64,000 bases of DNA from Atopobiaceae bacterium (GCA_902834555.1 CADFJN010000010.1:1-64000); one strand, 5' to 3'. Counted from the first letter of the stretch, positions 1 to 9,624 are shown. The notes: generated by a model from the letters alone, not told the origin. Program-made: numbers and translations.

Positions 1-101
1 GGCGCAGGCTGGGGCTTGCGGGGTAGGATGGTCCAAGAAAACGTCCGCATCCCCTCACAACGTACGATTATGCAGGCAAGACGCAAATGAAGGAGGAACC
101 C

Positions 102-779
102 ATGAACGTTCTCGTTGTCGAAGACGAGCGAAACCTCGCCGACGCCATTGTCCGCATCCTCTCTGACGCAGGTTATAACGCCGAGGCCGTCTATGATGGC
201 ACGTCTGGTCTCACGAGTGCGAAAAGCGGTCTCTACGATGCCGTCATCCTCGACGTGATGCTGCCCGGGATGAACGGCTATGACGTGGTGCATGAGATGC
301 GTCGTGCCGAAATCTCAACTCCCGTTCTCATGCTCACGGCGCTCAACTCCACCGAGGACAAGGTCGAGGGGCTCGACTCTGGGGCCGACGACTACATGAC
401 AAAGCCCTTTGACGCTCCGGAGCTCCTTGCGCGCCTTCGCGCCGTCACCCGCCGCAAGGGCGAGGTGATGATTGACGAGATCAAGTTTGCCGACCTTATC
501 CTCGACCTCACCACGCACGATCTCTCCTGCGGTGATAAGAAGATTCACCTCTCCGGCAAGGAGTTCGAGCTCATGCGCATGCTCATGAGTGCCTCCTCTC
601 GCGTCATCTCCAAGCAGGACCTGCTTACGAGAGTCTGGGGGGCAGATGGTGAAGCCTCCGAGAACTCCGTCGAGGCGTACATCTCGTTCCTACGCAAGAA
701 GCTTGCACACGTGGGCTCCAAGGTACAGATCACCACGCTGAGAATGCTCGGCTACAGACTGGAGCTTTTCGAGGACTAG
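102..779 (+). CDS. OmpR/PhoB-family response regulator
   Basis: DNA-binding response regulator of a two-component system, 225 aa. The receiver domain (about residues 1-118) has the acidic pair E7/D8, phospho-acceptor D51 in LDVMLPG, T79 and K101 in the TKPF motif. A winged-helix output domain follows (about 130-222), ending in the usual RMLGYRLE strand. I chose ATG 102 over the upstream in-frame ATG 87 because AAGGAGG at 90-96 sits 5 nt before it. The partner sensor kinase begins right after the stop, so the two are co-transcribed. The signal sensed and the target genes cannot be told from sequence. Confidence 0.93.
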   Translation: MNVLVVEDERNLADAIVRILSDAGYNAEAVYDGTSGLTSAKSGLYDAVILDVMLPGMNGYDVVHEMRRAEISTPVLMLTALNSTEDKVEGLDSGADDYMTKPFDAPELLARLRAVTRRKGEVMIDEIKFADLILDLTTHDLSCGDKKIHLSGKEFELMRMLMSASSRVISKQDLLTRVWGADGEASENSVEAYISFLRKKLAHVGSKVQITTLRMLGYRLELFED

Positions 780-819
780 CGTGCACCCGCTGGACCTTGT
801 TGTGGGGGAGGTGCCCCGG

Positions 820-2049
820 ATGCTGCAGAAGCTTCGCAGGGAGTTTGTCGTCATTACTATGGCCCTTGTTGGGTTCGTGCTTGTGGTTGCCCTTGGATCC
901 ACATTGGTGAGCAGCTACGTAAACCAGTCCAACATGGTGTACTCTGCCCTGGCCCATGGCCTCAAGGAGGACCTTGACTTCACTCCGCGCTTTGGGGACC
1001 CGGGCGATGGGGACAATGCTCATGGCCCAAACTGGCTCACACTATCCGCCGATGTCTCGGTAGACGGCACAATAATTGCAAAGAGCTCCTACTACATCGA
1101 CCCCGAAGTTCTCACAAAAATTATCGCCGAGGTGCTCTCATCTACAGAAGACTCTGGCCACGATGCGAACCTTCATCTCTCTTGGATGAGAGCCCAAAAC
1201 GATACCGGGTGGCGCATCTCGATTGTTGACACACAGTCCGTCGACTCCTCGCTTGCACGCCAAACAATGACAGATGTAGTGATCGTGCTGGTGGCAATGG
1301 CCACGCTCTTCCTCATAGTCTGGGTTCTCTCGGCATGGATCATGAAGCCGATCCAGAAGTCGTGGGACTCTCAGCGACGCTTTGTGTCTGACGCCTCGCA
1401 CGAGCTCAAGACGCCGCTAGCGGTGATCTTGGCCAACACGCAGATCCTGCTCGACGACCCGCAGATGCCTAGGGAGACGCGCACGTGGGTCGAGAGCACC
1501 AACGACGAGGCGAGCCACATGAAGGCGCTCGTGGAGGACTTGCTCACGCTTGCCCGCACGGACGAGGCGCAGGCGGACGGTGCCAAACATGTTCTTGCTT
1601 TCGATGACGTTGACCTCTCAGAGGTAGTCGACGAGTGCGCCATCGAGTTTGATGGAGTGGCCTACGAACGCGGCTGCTCGATTGAGAGCAACATCGAGCC
1701 CAACATCCACATCCAGGCAGATCGCACGCAGATTGCACGGGCCGTGCGGACGCTCGTCGACAACGCAACCAAGTACGCGACAAAAGGGACGGCAGTAAGC
1801 GTTCGCCTCAAGAAGGCGGACAAGCGCGTGGTGCTCACCGTGAACAACGCGAGCGCCCCCATGAACTCCGATGACCTGGAGCACATCTTTGACCGCTTCT
1901 ACCGCTCCGACAAGGCGCGCAGCCGCGAGGAGACCGGTGGCTTTGGCCTTGGGCTTGCCATTTGCAAGGGCATCGTCAACGCTCACGGCGGCTCCATCAC
2001 CGCAACGAGCACCGCCGAGGAGGGCACCACCTTCACCATCACCCTATAA
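820..2049 (+). CDS. Sensor histidine kinase (HisKA/HATPase)
   Basis: Membrane sensor kinase, 409 aa from ATG 820, which has GGGGGAG about 9 nt upstream; an in-frame GTG at 781 would add 13 residues. A first membrane helix lies at about residues 10-32, then an extracytoplasmic region of roughly 110 residues with no recognised ligand domain, then a second helix near 160-180. The HisKA box SDASHELKTPL puts the phospho-accepting His at residue 194. The N box (DNAT.Y), the G1-like FDRFYR segment and G2 (FGLGLA) of the HATPase domain are all present. It should phosphorylate the response regulator encoded just upstream. Confidence 0.92.
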   Translation: MLQKLRREFVVITMALVGFVLVVALGSTLVSSYVNQSNMVYSALAHGLKEDLDFTPRFGDPGDGDNAHGPNWLTLSADVSVDGTIIAKSSYYIDPEVLTKIIAEVLSSTEDSGHDANLHLSWMRAQNDTGWRISIVDTQSVDSSLARQTMTDVVIVLVAMATLFLIVWVLSAWIMKPIQKSWDSQRRFVSDASHELKTPLAVILANTQILLDDPQMPRETRTWVESTNDEASHMKALVEDLLTLARTDEAQADGAKHVLAFDDVDLSEVVDECAIEFDGVAYERGCSIESNIEPNIHIQADRTQIARAVRTLVDNATKYATKGTAVSVRLKKADKRVVLTVNNASAPMNSDDLEHIFDRFYRSDKARSREETGGFGLGLAICKGIVNAHGGSITATSTAEEGTTFTITL

Positions 2050-2056
2050 TCGGGAC

Positions 2057-3319
2057 ATGGCAGAGAGAGCACACGACATCCTCGAATGGAACGGGCCAGC
2101 CATTGGCCTTCTCGACCTCGACGCGTTCTTCGCGTCAGTCGAGCAGCTCGACCATCCCGAATGGCGGGGGCTCCCCGTGATTGTAGGCGGCTCTGCCGAC
2201 CATCGTGGCGTTGTCTCGACGGCATCATACGAGGCAAGGCGCTACGGCGTCCACTCCGCCATGCCGTCCGCGCAGGCCAGGAGACTCTGTCCCAACGCCA
2301 TATGGACGCAGGGTAACTTCACCCGCTATCGCGAGGTGAGCGCTGCCGTCATGGACATCCTCACTTCCGAGACACCGCTCGTAGAGCAGGTCTCCATCGA
2401 CGAGGCGTTCTTCGACGTGACCCCGGGGCGTTTCTCGCGCGAGAACCCCATAGAGATTTGCCGGCGCGTACAGACTCGCGTTGCCACACTTGGAGTGAGC
2501 TGCTCCATTGGCCTTGGCGTCAACAAGACCGTCGCAAAGATTGCATCCGAGCGTGACAAGCCACGCGGGCTCACGGTTGTCTTCCCGGGCACCGAGGGAA
2601 CGTTTTTGGCTCCTCTTCCCACGGGGGCCATGAGTGGCGTGGGACCTGCCACCGAGCGGCGCCTTGCCACCATGGGCATACACACGCTTGGGGACCTGGC
2701 ACGGGCGGACGCCAAAGAGCTGCGCGCGACGTTTGGCGTAACGGGACCCCGGCTGGTGGAGCGCGCGGCGGGCCTTGAGAGAAGCCGCGTGGCAGAGCGC
2801 GCCATGCCCGAGGAGGTAAAGTCCGTTTCGAACGAGCGGACGTTCGACCATGACCTTACGACCAGCGACGAGGTGCGCGCGGCCGTGCTCCACATAGCCG
2901 CTATGACGGGGAGAAGGCTGCGCCGAAAGGGACTTGCCGGCAACACCGTCACCCTCAAGCTTCGCTATGCAGACCTTCACGTGCGGACGGCACAGCGGCA
3001 GCTATCCTCCCCCACCAACGACGAGCATGTCTTTGGTCCTGTTGCCGTTGACCTCCTTGGTGGGCTCTGGCGCGAGGGAACGCCGGTGCGCCTTGTGGGC
3101 GTGGGGATTTCGGACTTCTCGGACGGCCAAGGCCAGCAGGTGGGCCTCTTTGAAGAGACAACCGAATCCGCCGGCGCCCATCGCGACCAGGCAGCCCTCT
3201 CGAAGCTCACCGACGCCCTACGCGACCGCTTTGGCGATGACGCCGTGAGCTATGGCCGAGACCTGCGCTTTCGCGACCACACCACAGGCACCGCCCCCAT
3301 GGGCAAGAACGACGGATGA
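2057..3319 (+). CDS. dinB: DNA polymerase IV (Y-family, DinB)
   Basis: Translesion DNA polymerase, 420 aa. The Y-family palm motif LLDLDAFFASVE lies near the N-terminus and the catalytic SIDEAFFDV motif near residue 115. HhH and little-finger regions follow, and the C-terminus reaches the usual family length. I start at ATG 2057, just after the kinase stop; the same frame is open further upstream but there it only overlaps the kinase gene. The TGA stop at 3317-3319 lies inside a perfect palindrome (3314-3348). It is probably transcribed with the two-component genes, since only 7 nt separate them. Confidence 0.93.
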   Translation: MAERAHDILEWNGPAIGLLDLDAFFASVEQLDHPEWRGLPVIVGGSADHRGVVSTASYEARRYGVHSAMPSAQARRLCPNAIWTQGNFTRYREVSAAVMDILTSETPLVEQVSIDEAFFDVTPGRFSRENPIEICRRVQTRVATLGVSCSIGLGVNKTVAKIASERDKPRGLTVVFPGTEGTFLAPLPTGAMSGVGPATERRLATMGIHTLGDLARADAKELRATFGVTGPRLVERAAGLERSRVAERAMPEEVKSVSNERTFDHDLTTSDEVRAAVLHIAAMTGRRLRRKGLAGNTVTLKLRYADLHVRTAQRQLSSPTNDEHVFGPVAVDLLGGLWREGTPVRLVGVGISDFSDGQGQQVGLFEETTESAGAHRDQAALSKLTDALRDRFGDDAVSYGRDLRFRDHTTGTAPMGKNDG

Positions 3320-3348
3320 GACAAAGGGACTGTCCCTTTGTCTCATCC
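3314..3348. terminator. Palindromic terminator-like element containing the dinB stop, copy 1
   Basis: Perfect inverted repeat: 17-bp arms 3314-3330 and 3332-3348 around one base. The core TGAGACAAAGGGAC supplies the TGA stop of dinB. It lies between convergent genes, so it could end transcription from both sides, although there is no clear U-tract. A near-identical copy lies at 48820-48856. Confidence 0.75.
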
Positions 3349-3353
3349 ACACG

Positions 3354-3833
3354 CTAGCGGTCTTCGCGGAAGTAGGGCAAGCCGAGACTCTCCGGAGGTT
3401 GGTTCTCTCGCTTGTTCCGCACGCTCGTGATGACGAGCACCACAATGGTGACAACGTAGGGAAGCATCTTGTAGAGCTCCTTGACGGCGAGGTCTGTGCC
3501 TGTTGGTATGAAGAGGTACAGGATGTACAGGCCACCAAAGAGGATCGAGGCAAGGATGCTCACGTTGGGCCGCCAGATCGTGAAGATGACCAGCGCGATG
3601 GAGAGCCAGCCGCGGTCGCCAAAGGCATCGTTCGACCAGACACCATTGGCGTAGTCCATCACGTAGTAGAGGCCACCAAGCCCAGCGATCATGCAGCCAA
3701 GGCAGGTGGCAACGTACTTGTAGCGCGTGATGTCGATGCCTGCCGCGTTGTTGGCCATGACCTGGCCAAACGACTTGCTGATATGCCTCATCCGCACGAC
3801 TGGTTGCATTTCTGCCACGAGACTTCCCATCAC
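3354..3833 (-). pseudogene. Deletion-scar ORF: start of BMP-type ABC ATPase fused to end of permease
   Basis: Open frame of up to 159 aa; a likely start is the GTG at 3818. The first residues (MQPVVRMRHISKSFG) match how ATPases of BMP/nucleoside-type importers begin, just ahead of Walker A. The next residues (NAAGIDITRYKY) and everything after are the C-terminal part of the second permease of such systems, with about three hydrophobic helices and the family ending. Walker A, Q-loop, signature, Walker B and most of the permease are absent. An internal deletion running from the ATPase gene into the last permease gene explains this. It follows the BMP lipoprotein gene, as in intact operons. It cannot be a functional transporter subunit. 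Confidence 0.8.
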
Positions 3834-3859
3834 TCGAAGGAATTGCCTGACTAATGAAA

Positions 3860-3887
3860 GACGGCCTCCGCACTACCGGAGGCCGTC
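3860..3887 (-). terminator. Hairpin terminator after the BMP lipoprotein gene
   Basis: An 11-bp perfect stem (3860-3870 with 3877-3887, 6-nt loop) lies 21 nt after the lipoprotein stop and is followed in the minus direction by a short T-rich stretch (CTTTCATT). It separates the lipoprotein from the downstream transporter genes, the usual way to express the binding protein in excess. Confidence 0.65.
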
Positions 3888-3907
3888 CCCCTCATGGCCA
3901 CGCCAGC

Positions 3908-5174
3908 TTAGAAGGCGGTGTCGAGAAGCTCGATGCCGTCAATCTGCACGTCGAAGTACGGCGCCGAGCGGTACTCGGACTCGTGGAAGTAGCCGTCCGA
4001 GACGATCTCGGTGTCGGGCGTGTAATTGGCATCGGTGTCGACGTCTGCCTTGTAGGAGTCGAGCTTCGCGCCCTTGACCGTGAAGGTGGAGGTGTCAAAG
4101 ACGTGGAGGCTGCCATCCTCGAGCTTGCCCTTGACCTCGTCAAGCTTGGCCTGTGTGCCATCGGCGGCGACGGAGGTGTTCAGGTCGGTGAGTTCGACGG
4201 AGCCCGTGGACAGGGTTCCCGTCCAGTCGGTGTCGATGCTGGAGCCGTCCTTCACTGCCTGGATTGCGTACTTGTAGTACGGGACCCAGTTGATGCGGGA
4301 CGAGATGATGTAGGTGTTGGGACAGGCATCCTGCGTGCTGCCGTTGTAGGAGACGTCCGGCACACCGGCGTTCTCGCACGCGGTGGGGGCGCCCATGGAG
4401 TCTGCGTGCTGGGAGATGAGGACGCAGCCGTCATTGATGAGCTTGGTCGCGCCCTCCTTCTCGGCGGTCTCGTCATACCAGGAGCCCGTGAAGGTGACTT
4501 CCATGGTGACCGACGGGCAGACGGACTTGGCGCCAAGGTAGAACGAGGTGTAGCCGGAGATGACCTCTGCGTATGTGTAGGCGCCCACGTAGCCCATCTT
4601 TGCCTGGTCGGCGGTGATCTTTCCGGAGTCGATCATCTCGTTGAGCTTCATGCCGGCGGCAACGCCCGCAAGATAGCGTCCCTCATAGATGGATGCAAAG
4701 GCGTTGTGGTAGTTGTCCAGACCCTCGGTGTGCGCCTTAGTACCGGTGGAGTGGCAGAACTGGATATCAGGGAACTTCTTGGCAGCCTGGATCATGTAGT
4801 CCTCATGGCCAAAGGAGTCGGCGAAGATGATGTTGCAGCCGGCATCGGCAAGCTCGGCGGCAGCGTTGTAGCACTCCTGGCCCTCGGGGGACGTTGGTCT
4901 TCAGCATGTACGTGTCCTCGCTGATGCCTAGCTCCTGGCATGCCTCCTTGGCGGCGTTGATGAAGTTGAGGTCATACGTGGAGTTCTCGTCGTGCAGCGT
5001 GATGAAGCCCGGCTTGATGGCTGCAGCGCTCGAGGAGGTGCCGCTCGCGCTGGCGTTGGAGCTGGTGCTGCTGCCACCGCTGGCACAACCGGCAAGGAGA
5101 AGAGCTACGGCGCTGCCACCTCCCAGCTTGACAAATTGACGGCGGCTGAAGGTTTGCTCGTTAAAGCTCTTCAT
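3908..5174 (-). pseudogene. BMP-family ABC transporter substrate-binding lipoprotein, frameshifted
   Basis: Binding protein of the PnrA/Med-like basic membrane protein family, which import nucleosides. The N-terminus has a twin-arginine motif (SRRQFVK) followed by a lipobox LAGC, so a Tat-exported lipoprotein. The reading frame breaks at the G5 run 4886-4890: before it the protein reads MLKTNVP, after it (one base removed) EGQECYNAAAELADAGCN and on through typical BMP segments (GHEDYMI, YEGRYLAGVAAG, GAYTYAEVISGY) to the stop at 3908. Total length is 1267 nt, one more than a multiple of three, so a single +1 insertion explains it. ATG 5174 is preferred over 5183 because AAGGGA is 8 nt upstream. 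Downstream transporter genes are also destroyed, which supports true decay. Confidence 0.85.
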
Positions 5175-5419
5175 GGTACCCATCCCTTCGCATTAGAACC
5201 GTGCTCCGTGCCGGACACCTGTGGCGCGGTAATGTGAATACCGTGCCTGCGGTTTCTCGGAAAATAGCACAGACGTTCAAACGAGCTGGGATGACGAGCG
5301 CAGCGAACACACAGCAGACCCAAGCGTTAACGCCTATGAAATGATGCCATCGAGGTCCTTGCAAGGGAGCCAGGCACCCGTGTTTTCGCAACAAGGGCAC
5401 CCAGCCTTACCCAACATAG

Positions 5420-5806
5420 CTACTCGTTGGTATCCACGCTGGCATCCAGGTCATCAAGACCCATGTCGACCTCGGGCGCATCGCCCCAGAGCTTCTCAAG
5501 ACGGTAGAAGTCACGGGTCTCGGGCTTGAAGACGTGAACCACGACGCTGCCAAAATCGATGAGCACCCAGTTCCTGCCCTCGCGTCCCTCGGTCGAGATG
5601 GCAGTGACACCGCAGTTGGTGCGGACCTTCTCGCGGACTTCGTCGACGATGGCATCGGTCTGCGGGTTGCTGGTTGCCGAGCAGATCACAAAGTAGTCGC
5701 AGACATCCGTCTTGGCAGTGAGGTCGAGGACAACGATGTCCTGGGCCTTCTTGGAGTCTGCCGCTATGCTTGCAACTCGTGCGATGTCATAAGGTGTGAT
5801 TGCCAT
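5420..5806 (-). CDS. rsfS: Ribosomal silencing factor RsfS (YbeB/iojap)
   Basis: Small protein (128 aa) of the RsfS family, which binds ribosomal protein L14 on the 50S subunit and blocks subunit joining when nutrients are short. The family core is visible: a KKAQDIVVLDL strand, DYFVICSATSNPQ, and GRNWVLIDFGSVVVHVF near the C-terminus. An acidic tail follows. It is the last gene of the minus-strand run rplU-rpmA-obg-proB-proA-nadD-yqeK-rsfS, and the nadD-yqeK-rsfS order is widely conserved in Gram-positive bacteria. Confidence 0.93.
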   Translation of the reverse strand: MAITPYDIARVASIAADSKKAQDIVVLDLTAKTDVCDYFVICSATSNPQTDAIVDEVREKVRTNCGVTAISTEGREGRNWVLIDFGSVVVHVFKPETRDFYRLEKLWGDAPEVDMGLDDLDASVDTNE

Positions 5807-5814
5807 GTTCTCCC

Positions 5815-6468
5815 CTATCGGGCCCCGGCGCGCTCACGCGCCGCAGCCAGTCTGTTGTACGTATCGATGGTACCCGGCCAGAGGTACCTTGAGCCTTTGA
5901 GCACGTAGATAATGCCACCGACAAAAGATTCCCAGAAGAGGTCGGCAAGCGTGGCGCTCCCCACGAGCGCGCGGGAGGCCTCGATGCCAGGCGTCTTGGG
6001 ACGGAGCGGTTCGATGCCGTCTGCAACAAAGAGCACCATGTCAAGCGGGCTCATCTGGGGAGCAGCCGTGGTGTGGACCTTAACGGCATGCCACACCTCT
6101 GGTGGGACCTCTGGGTAGCTATTTGGCAGGTCGCGAGCGGCCACGATGCCATGGAGCAGCGGAGCAACCAGCTCGAGGTCAACGCCCATGTCAATCCCAA
6201 GCTCGCGTGCGCGCGAAACGATCTTCTCGCCAGAGAGTGCCTTCTCCCAGTCGTGAAGGATGCCTGCCAGACGCGCCTTGTAGGGGTCCACTCCATAGAG
6301 GAGGGCAAGTCCTTCGGCACAGGAGGCAACAGAGAGCGAGTGCGCAAGGCGGTGCTGCTTGTAAGCCAACTGAACCTTGACGTCTCGCTCCAGGCGCGTG
6401 ATGAGTTCACGCTGCTCGACGCTGTAGTCCGGCTCTGTGTGGCCAATGACGTCCTTGTAGCCCGTCAC
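5815..6468 (-). CDS. yqeK: YqeK-like HD-domain Ap4A hydrolase
   Basis: HD-superfamily metal phosphohydrolase, 217 aa. YqeK proteins cleave diadenosine tetraphosphate symmetrically to two ADP. The metal-binding pattern is present: H in HRLAHS, HD in GILHDWEKA at about residue 91, later His residues (LLHGIVAA, VKVHTT) and D in FVADGIEP. The gene overlaps nadD by 4 nt and ends 8 nt before rsfS, so the three are translated from one message. Confidence 0.9.
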   Translation of the reverse strand: MTGYKDVIGHTEPDYSVEQRELITRLERDVKVQLAYKQHRLAHSLSVASCAEGLALLYGVDPYKARLAGILHDWEKALSGEKIVSRARELGIDMGVDLELVAPLLHGIVAARDLPNSYPEVPPEVWHAVKVHTTAAPQMSPLDMVLFVADGIEPLRPKTPGIEASRALVGSATLADLFWESFVGGIIYVLKGSRYLWPGTIDTYNRLAAARERAGAR

Positions 6469-7172
6469 GCAACCACCTCGGAGGTGTGCCCGTAGCGGTT
6501 GGTCGACATGCCATAGAGGCCGTGCTTGTGGAGGTAGCCCGTAACCGGGTCTGGCGTGAGGTAGCGCAGGCTCTGCCCCGCCTTAACCCGTTCCCTCAGG
6601 TGGCTTGACGAGATGGCAAGCGCTGGAACAGAAAGGTATGTGACGTCGAAGGCGAGCCCAGATGCGTCTATGGCGTCCCATGCGCGATCGAGGTCATAGC
6701 CCGGCCGCGTCGCCGCGACGAGGTGAGCAAGGCGGGCGATATCTGCAGCGTCTCGCCACTTGACGATCTCGGTGATGGCGTCCGCCCCGGTGATGAAGTA
6801 GAACTCGACGTTCTCGGGATAGAGCGAGCGGAGAAGCCGCAGCGTGTCTGCTGTATAGGTAACGCCCTCCCTGTCCACCTCGAAGCGAGAGGCAACAAAG
6901 TGCGGGTTGTCCGCCGTTGCGAGGAGTGTCATGGCATAGCGGTCCTCGCCGGAGCTCACGTTGCGGTCCTGCTTGAAGGCGGGACGTCCTGCGGGCATAA
7001 AGACCACAAGATCGAGGTCGAGGTCATCGAAGGCCTGCTCGGCGGCAACAAGGTGCCCGTTGTGGATTGGGTCAAAGGTGCCGCCCATTATGCCCAGCCT
7101 GTAGGTCCGGCTGTCATCGGTGCCAAGCACCGGCAGGTCGCGCTCCCTGAGCGCGGTCGCATCAACGCTCAT
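6465..7172 (-). CDS. nadD: Nicotinate-nucleotide adenylyltransferase
   Basis: Catalyses NaMN + ATP to deamido-NAD in NAD synthesis; 235 aa. The nucleotidyltransferase signature GGTFDPIHNGHL is near residue 30 and the second signature ISSSHLRERV is near the C-terminus. An N-terminal extension of about 25 residues precedes the first strand. The start overlaps the end of proA by 4 nt and the end overlaps yqeK by 4 nt. Confidence 0.93.
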   Translation of the reverse strand: MSVDATALRERDLPVLGTDDSRTYRLGIMGGTFDPIHNGHLVAAEQAFDDLDLDLVVFMPAGRPAFKQDRNVSSGEDRYAMTLLATADNPHFVASRFEVDREGVTYTADTLRLLRSLYPENVEFYFITGADAITEIVKWRDAADIARLAHLVAATRPGYDLDRAWDAIDASGLAFDVTYLSVPALAISSSHLRERVKAGQSLRYLTPDPVTGYLHKHGLYGMSTNRYGHTSEVVA

Positions 7173-8428
7173 CGCACCTGACCATCCCCGCGCACAACGT
7201 ACTTGGTGGTGGTGAGGGCAGAGGCGCCCATGGGGCCGCGGGCATGCAGCTTCTGCGTGGAGATGCCAATCTCGCCGCCGAGCCCAAAAACACCGCCGTC
7301 AGTGAAGCGCGTCGACGCGTTGGCGTAGACCACGGCCGCATCCACCCCGGCGAGAAATGCCTCGCATGCCTCGTAGGAGTCGCTCACGATGGCCTCGGAG
7401 TGGCCAGTGCCATAGCGGTTGATGTGCTCGATGGCCTGGGCGACATCCTCAACGCACTTCACGCTCATCTTGAGGTCCAAATACTCCCTGCCCCAGTCAT
7501 CCTCAGTCGCAACTCCCATGGGAACCTGGGTCTCTGCAGCGACCCTGCGTGCAAGCTCGTCTCCCACCAGTTCCACGCCGTGTGCGTGGAGGGCGCAGAG
7601 CACGGGCGGCAGGAGCTTCTCGGCAGCACATGCGTCAACGAGGAGCGACTCCGCAGCGTTGCAGACGCCGGGCCTCGAGCACTTGGCGTTGACCACAATG
7701 TTCACGGCCTTCTCAGCGTTAGCATCGCGATGCAGGTAGATGTGGCAGTTACCAGTGCCGGTCTCGATGACGGGAACCGTCGCGTTCTCCACGCAGTAGC
7801 GGATGAGCGAGGCGCCGCCACGCGGGATGAGGACGTCCACAAGCCCCGTGGCGTGCACGAGCTCGGAGGTCTGTGTGTGCTCGGCGTCGTCGTCAACGTA
7901 CTGCACGGCATCTGCGGGAAGGTCCGCCTCGACAAGAGCATCCCTGCAGCAGGCGGCAAGCGCCATGCAGGACTCACGGGCAGCGGAGCCGCCCTTGAGG
8001 ACGCAGGCGTTTCCAGAGCGCACACAGAGGGCAAACGCATCGGCCGTTACGTTGGGACGGGCCTCGTAGATGATCGCGACAACGCCCATGGGCACCGATA
8101 CTCGCTCAACGCGAACGCCGGAGTCGAGGGTGCGACCCCAGCTCACCAGGCCAAGGGGATCCTCCTGCCGCGAGATTTCCTCAAGCGATGAGGCAATGCC
8201 ATCAAGGCGCTCGGCGTCGAGCATGAGCCTGTCGAGAAGGGGGCCCGGCATGCCGGCCCTGCGAGAGCGCTCCATGTCGTGCCCGTTGGAAGCCACGATG
8301 GCGTCCGTCCGCTCTCGGATGAGCCTTGCGGCGGCAGCAATGGCAGCAGACCTACTGGCAGCGGCAGCCTGCCCCAGGGCATGCGAGGCCGCCCTTGCGA
8401 GTCCTGCCTTGGTACGAGCCTCAGACAT
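7169..8428 (-). CDS. proA: Gamma-glutamyl phosphate reductase
   Basis: Second enzyme of proline synthesis: reduces gamma-glutamyl phosphate with NADPH to glutamate semialdehyde. 419 aa, the normal length. ALDH-like motifs are present, including the catalytic Cys in the CSRPGVCNAAESLL segment, PRGGASLIRY, and the ending ALTTTKYVVRGDGQ. ATG 8428 has a purine-rich GAAGGGAG upstream. It follows proB after a 77-nt gap and runs into nadD. Confidence 0.95.
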   Translation of the reverse strand: MSEARTKAGLARAASHALGQAAAASRSAAIAAAARLIRERTDAIVASNGHDMERSRRAGMPGPLLDRLMLDAERLDGIASSLEEISRQEDPLGLVSWGRTLDSGVRVERVSVPMGVVAIIYEARPNVTADAFALCVRSGNACVLKGGSAARESCMALAACCRDALVEADLPADAVQYVDDDAEHTQTSELVHATGLVDVLIPRGGASLIRYCVENATVPVIETGTGNCHIYLHRDANAEKAVNIVVNAKCSRPGVCNAAESLLVDACAAEKLLPPVLCALHAHGVELVGDELARRVAAETQVPMGVATEDDWGREYLDLKMSVKCVEDVAQAIEHINRYGTGHSEAIVSDSYEACEAFLAGVDAAVVYANASTRFTDGGVFGLGGEIGISTQKLHARGPMGASALTTTKYVVRGDGQVR

Positions 8429-8505
8429 GTGGTGCTCCCTTCAAAGTCCAGTCGAGTACGCCTATCCTAGCAGCACACGATTTGTTTGTGGCAACCCGTA
8501 ACCAG

Positions 8506-9624
8506 CTAGAAGACCAGGAGCTCGTCGCGATGGATTGCGGGCTGGGCCGCGTCCTCGCCCAGGAAGCGAGAGATCACGTCAAGCTTGAGTCCGCGCACAC
8601 GTGACATGTCCTCGGAGGAGTAGCGCACCGCTCCCCTGCCCAGCAGCGTGCCGGCAAGGTCACGGACGTCCACCACGTCTCCGGGGGCGTAGGTTCCACG
8701 AGTCTCCACCACACCAACGGGAAGGACCGAGGCGCCGCGCTCGGTGACGGCACGCGCGGCACCGTCATCCACAACGAGCGTGCCGCGAACGACCTCGGCA
8801 AGGCCAATCCAGAGCTTGCGTCCCAGCTCGTGCGGGGTCTCCTTGGCGCTGGCCTCGAAGCGCGTGCCAACGCTCATGCCATGGGCGGCGTCAACGAGAG
8901 CACGCTCGCGCCTGCCTCGGCAGATGACCGTGGGGATACCGGCAGCGAGCATAGCGCGGGCTGCGCGAACCTTCGATGCCATGCCGCCCGTGCCGTAGCT
9001 GGTCCCCGCACCCCCCGCCATGGAGGAGACGCGGCCGTCCACCTCGCTCACGCGCTCGATGAGCTTGGCGGTGGGGTCGGTCTGGGGGTTGGCCGTGAAG
9101 AGGCCGTCAACGTCAGAGAGGATCACGTACAGGTCTGCCGAGACGAGCCCGGCCACAATGGCGCCAAGCATGTCGTTGTCTCCAAAGGCGAACTCGGCTA
9201 CGGAGACGGTGTCGTTCTCGTTGACAACAGGCATGGCACCGAGCTCGATGAGACGCATCAGGGTGTTGCGCGCGTTGAGGTACGCCTCGCGATCCACAAC
9301 GTCGCGGCGCGTGAGCAGGACCTGCCCGCAGGGGATGCCGCGCTCGGCAAGGACGTCTGCGTACGCCTCGGTGAGCTTTGCCTGACCCGCGGCCGCACAG
9401 GCCTGGAGCGTCATGATGTCAGAGGGACGCTCGGAAAGCCCCAGCTCGTCTCGACCGGCCGCGGCGGCACCCGAGGAGACGAGAACCACGTGGGTACCCT
9501 CGTGAGCGAGCTCGACCACCTGGTCGCAGAGCGTGCGGATGAAGGCGCGATCGAGCGCGCCATGCTCGTCCACGAGGGTGGACGACCCCACCTTGGCAAC
9601 AACGAGCGAGGGGGCGTTGGCCAT
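8506..9624 (-). CDS. proB: Glutamate 5-kinase with PUA domain
   Basis: First enzyme of proline synthesis (ATP + glutamate to gamma-glutamyl phosphate), usually feedback-inhibited by proline. 372 aa: amino-acid-kinase domain (about 1-260) with VAKVGSSTL, VSSGAAAAG and ILSDVDGLFT, then a C-terminal PUA domain (about 280-365). Its ATG overlaps the stop of obg by one base, so the two genes are coupled. Confidence 0.95.
   Translation of the reverse strand: MANAPSLVVAKVGSSTLVDEHGALDRAFIRTLCDQVVELAHEGTHVVLVSSGAAAAGRDELGLSERPSDIMTLQACAAAGQAKLTEAYADVLAERGIPCGQVLLTRRDVVDREAYLNARNTLMRLIELGAMPVVNENDTVSVAEFAFGDNDMLGAIVAGLVSADLYVILSDVDGLFTANPQTDPTAKLIERVSEVDGRVSSMAGGAGTSYGTGGMASKVRAARAMLAAGIPTVICRGRRERALVDAAHGMSVGTRFEASAKETPHELGRKLWIGLAEVVRGTLVVDDGAARAVTERGASVLPVGVVETRGTYAPGDVVDVRDLAGTLLGRGAVRYSSEDMSRVRGLKLDVISRFLGEDAAQPAIHRDELLVF

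Noticed and set aside
5175..5419. Purine riboswitch before the BMP lipoprotein
   Set aside because: No conserved aptamer core could be found by eye in the 245-nt region.
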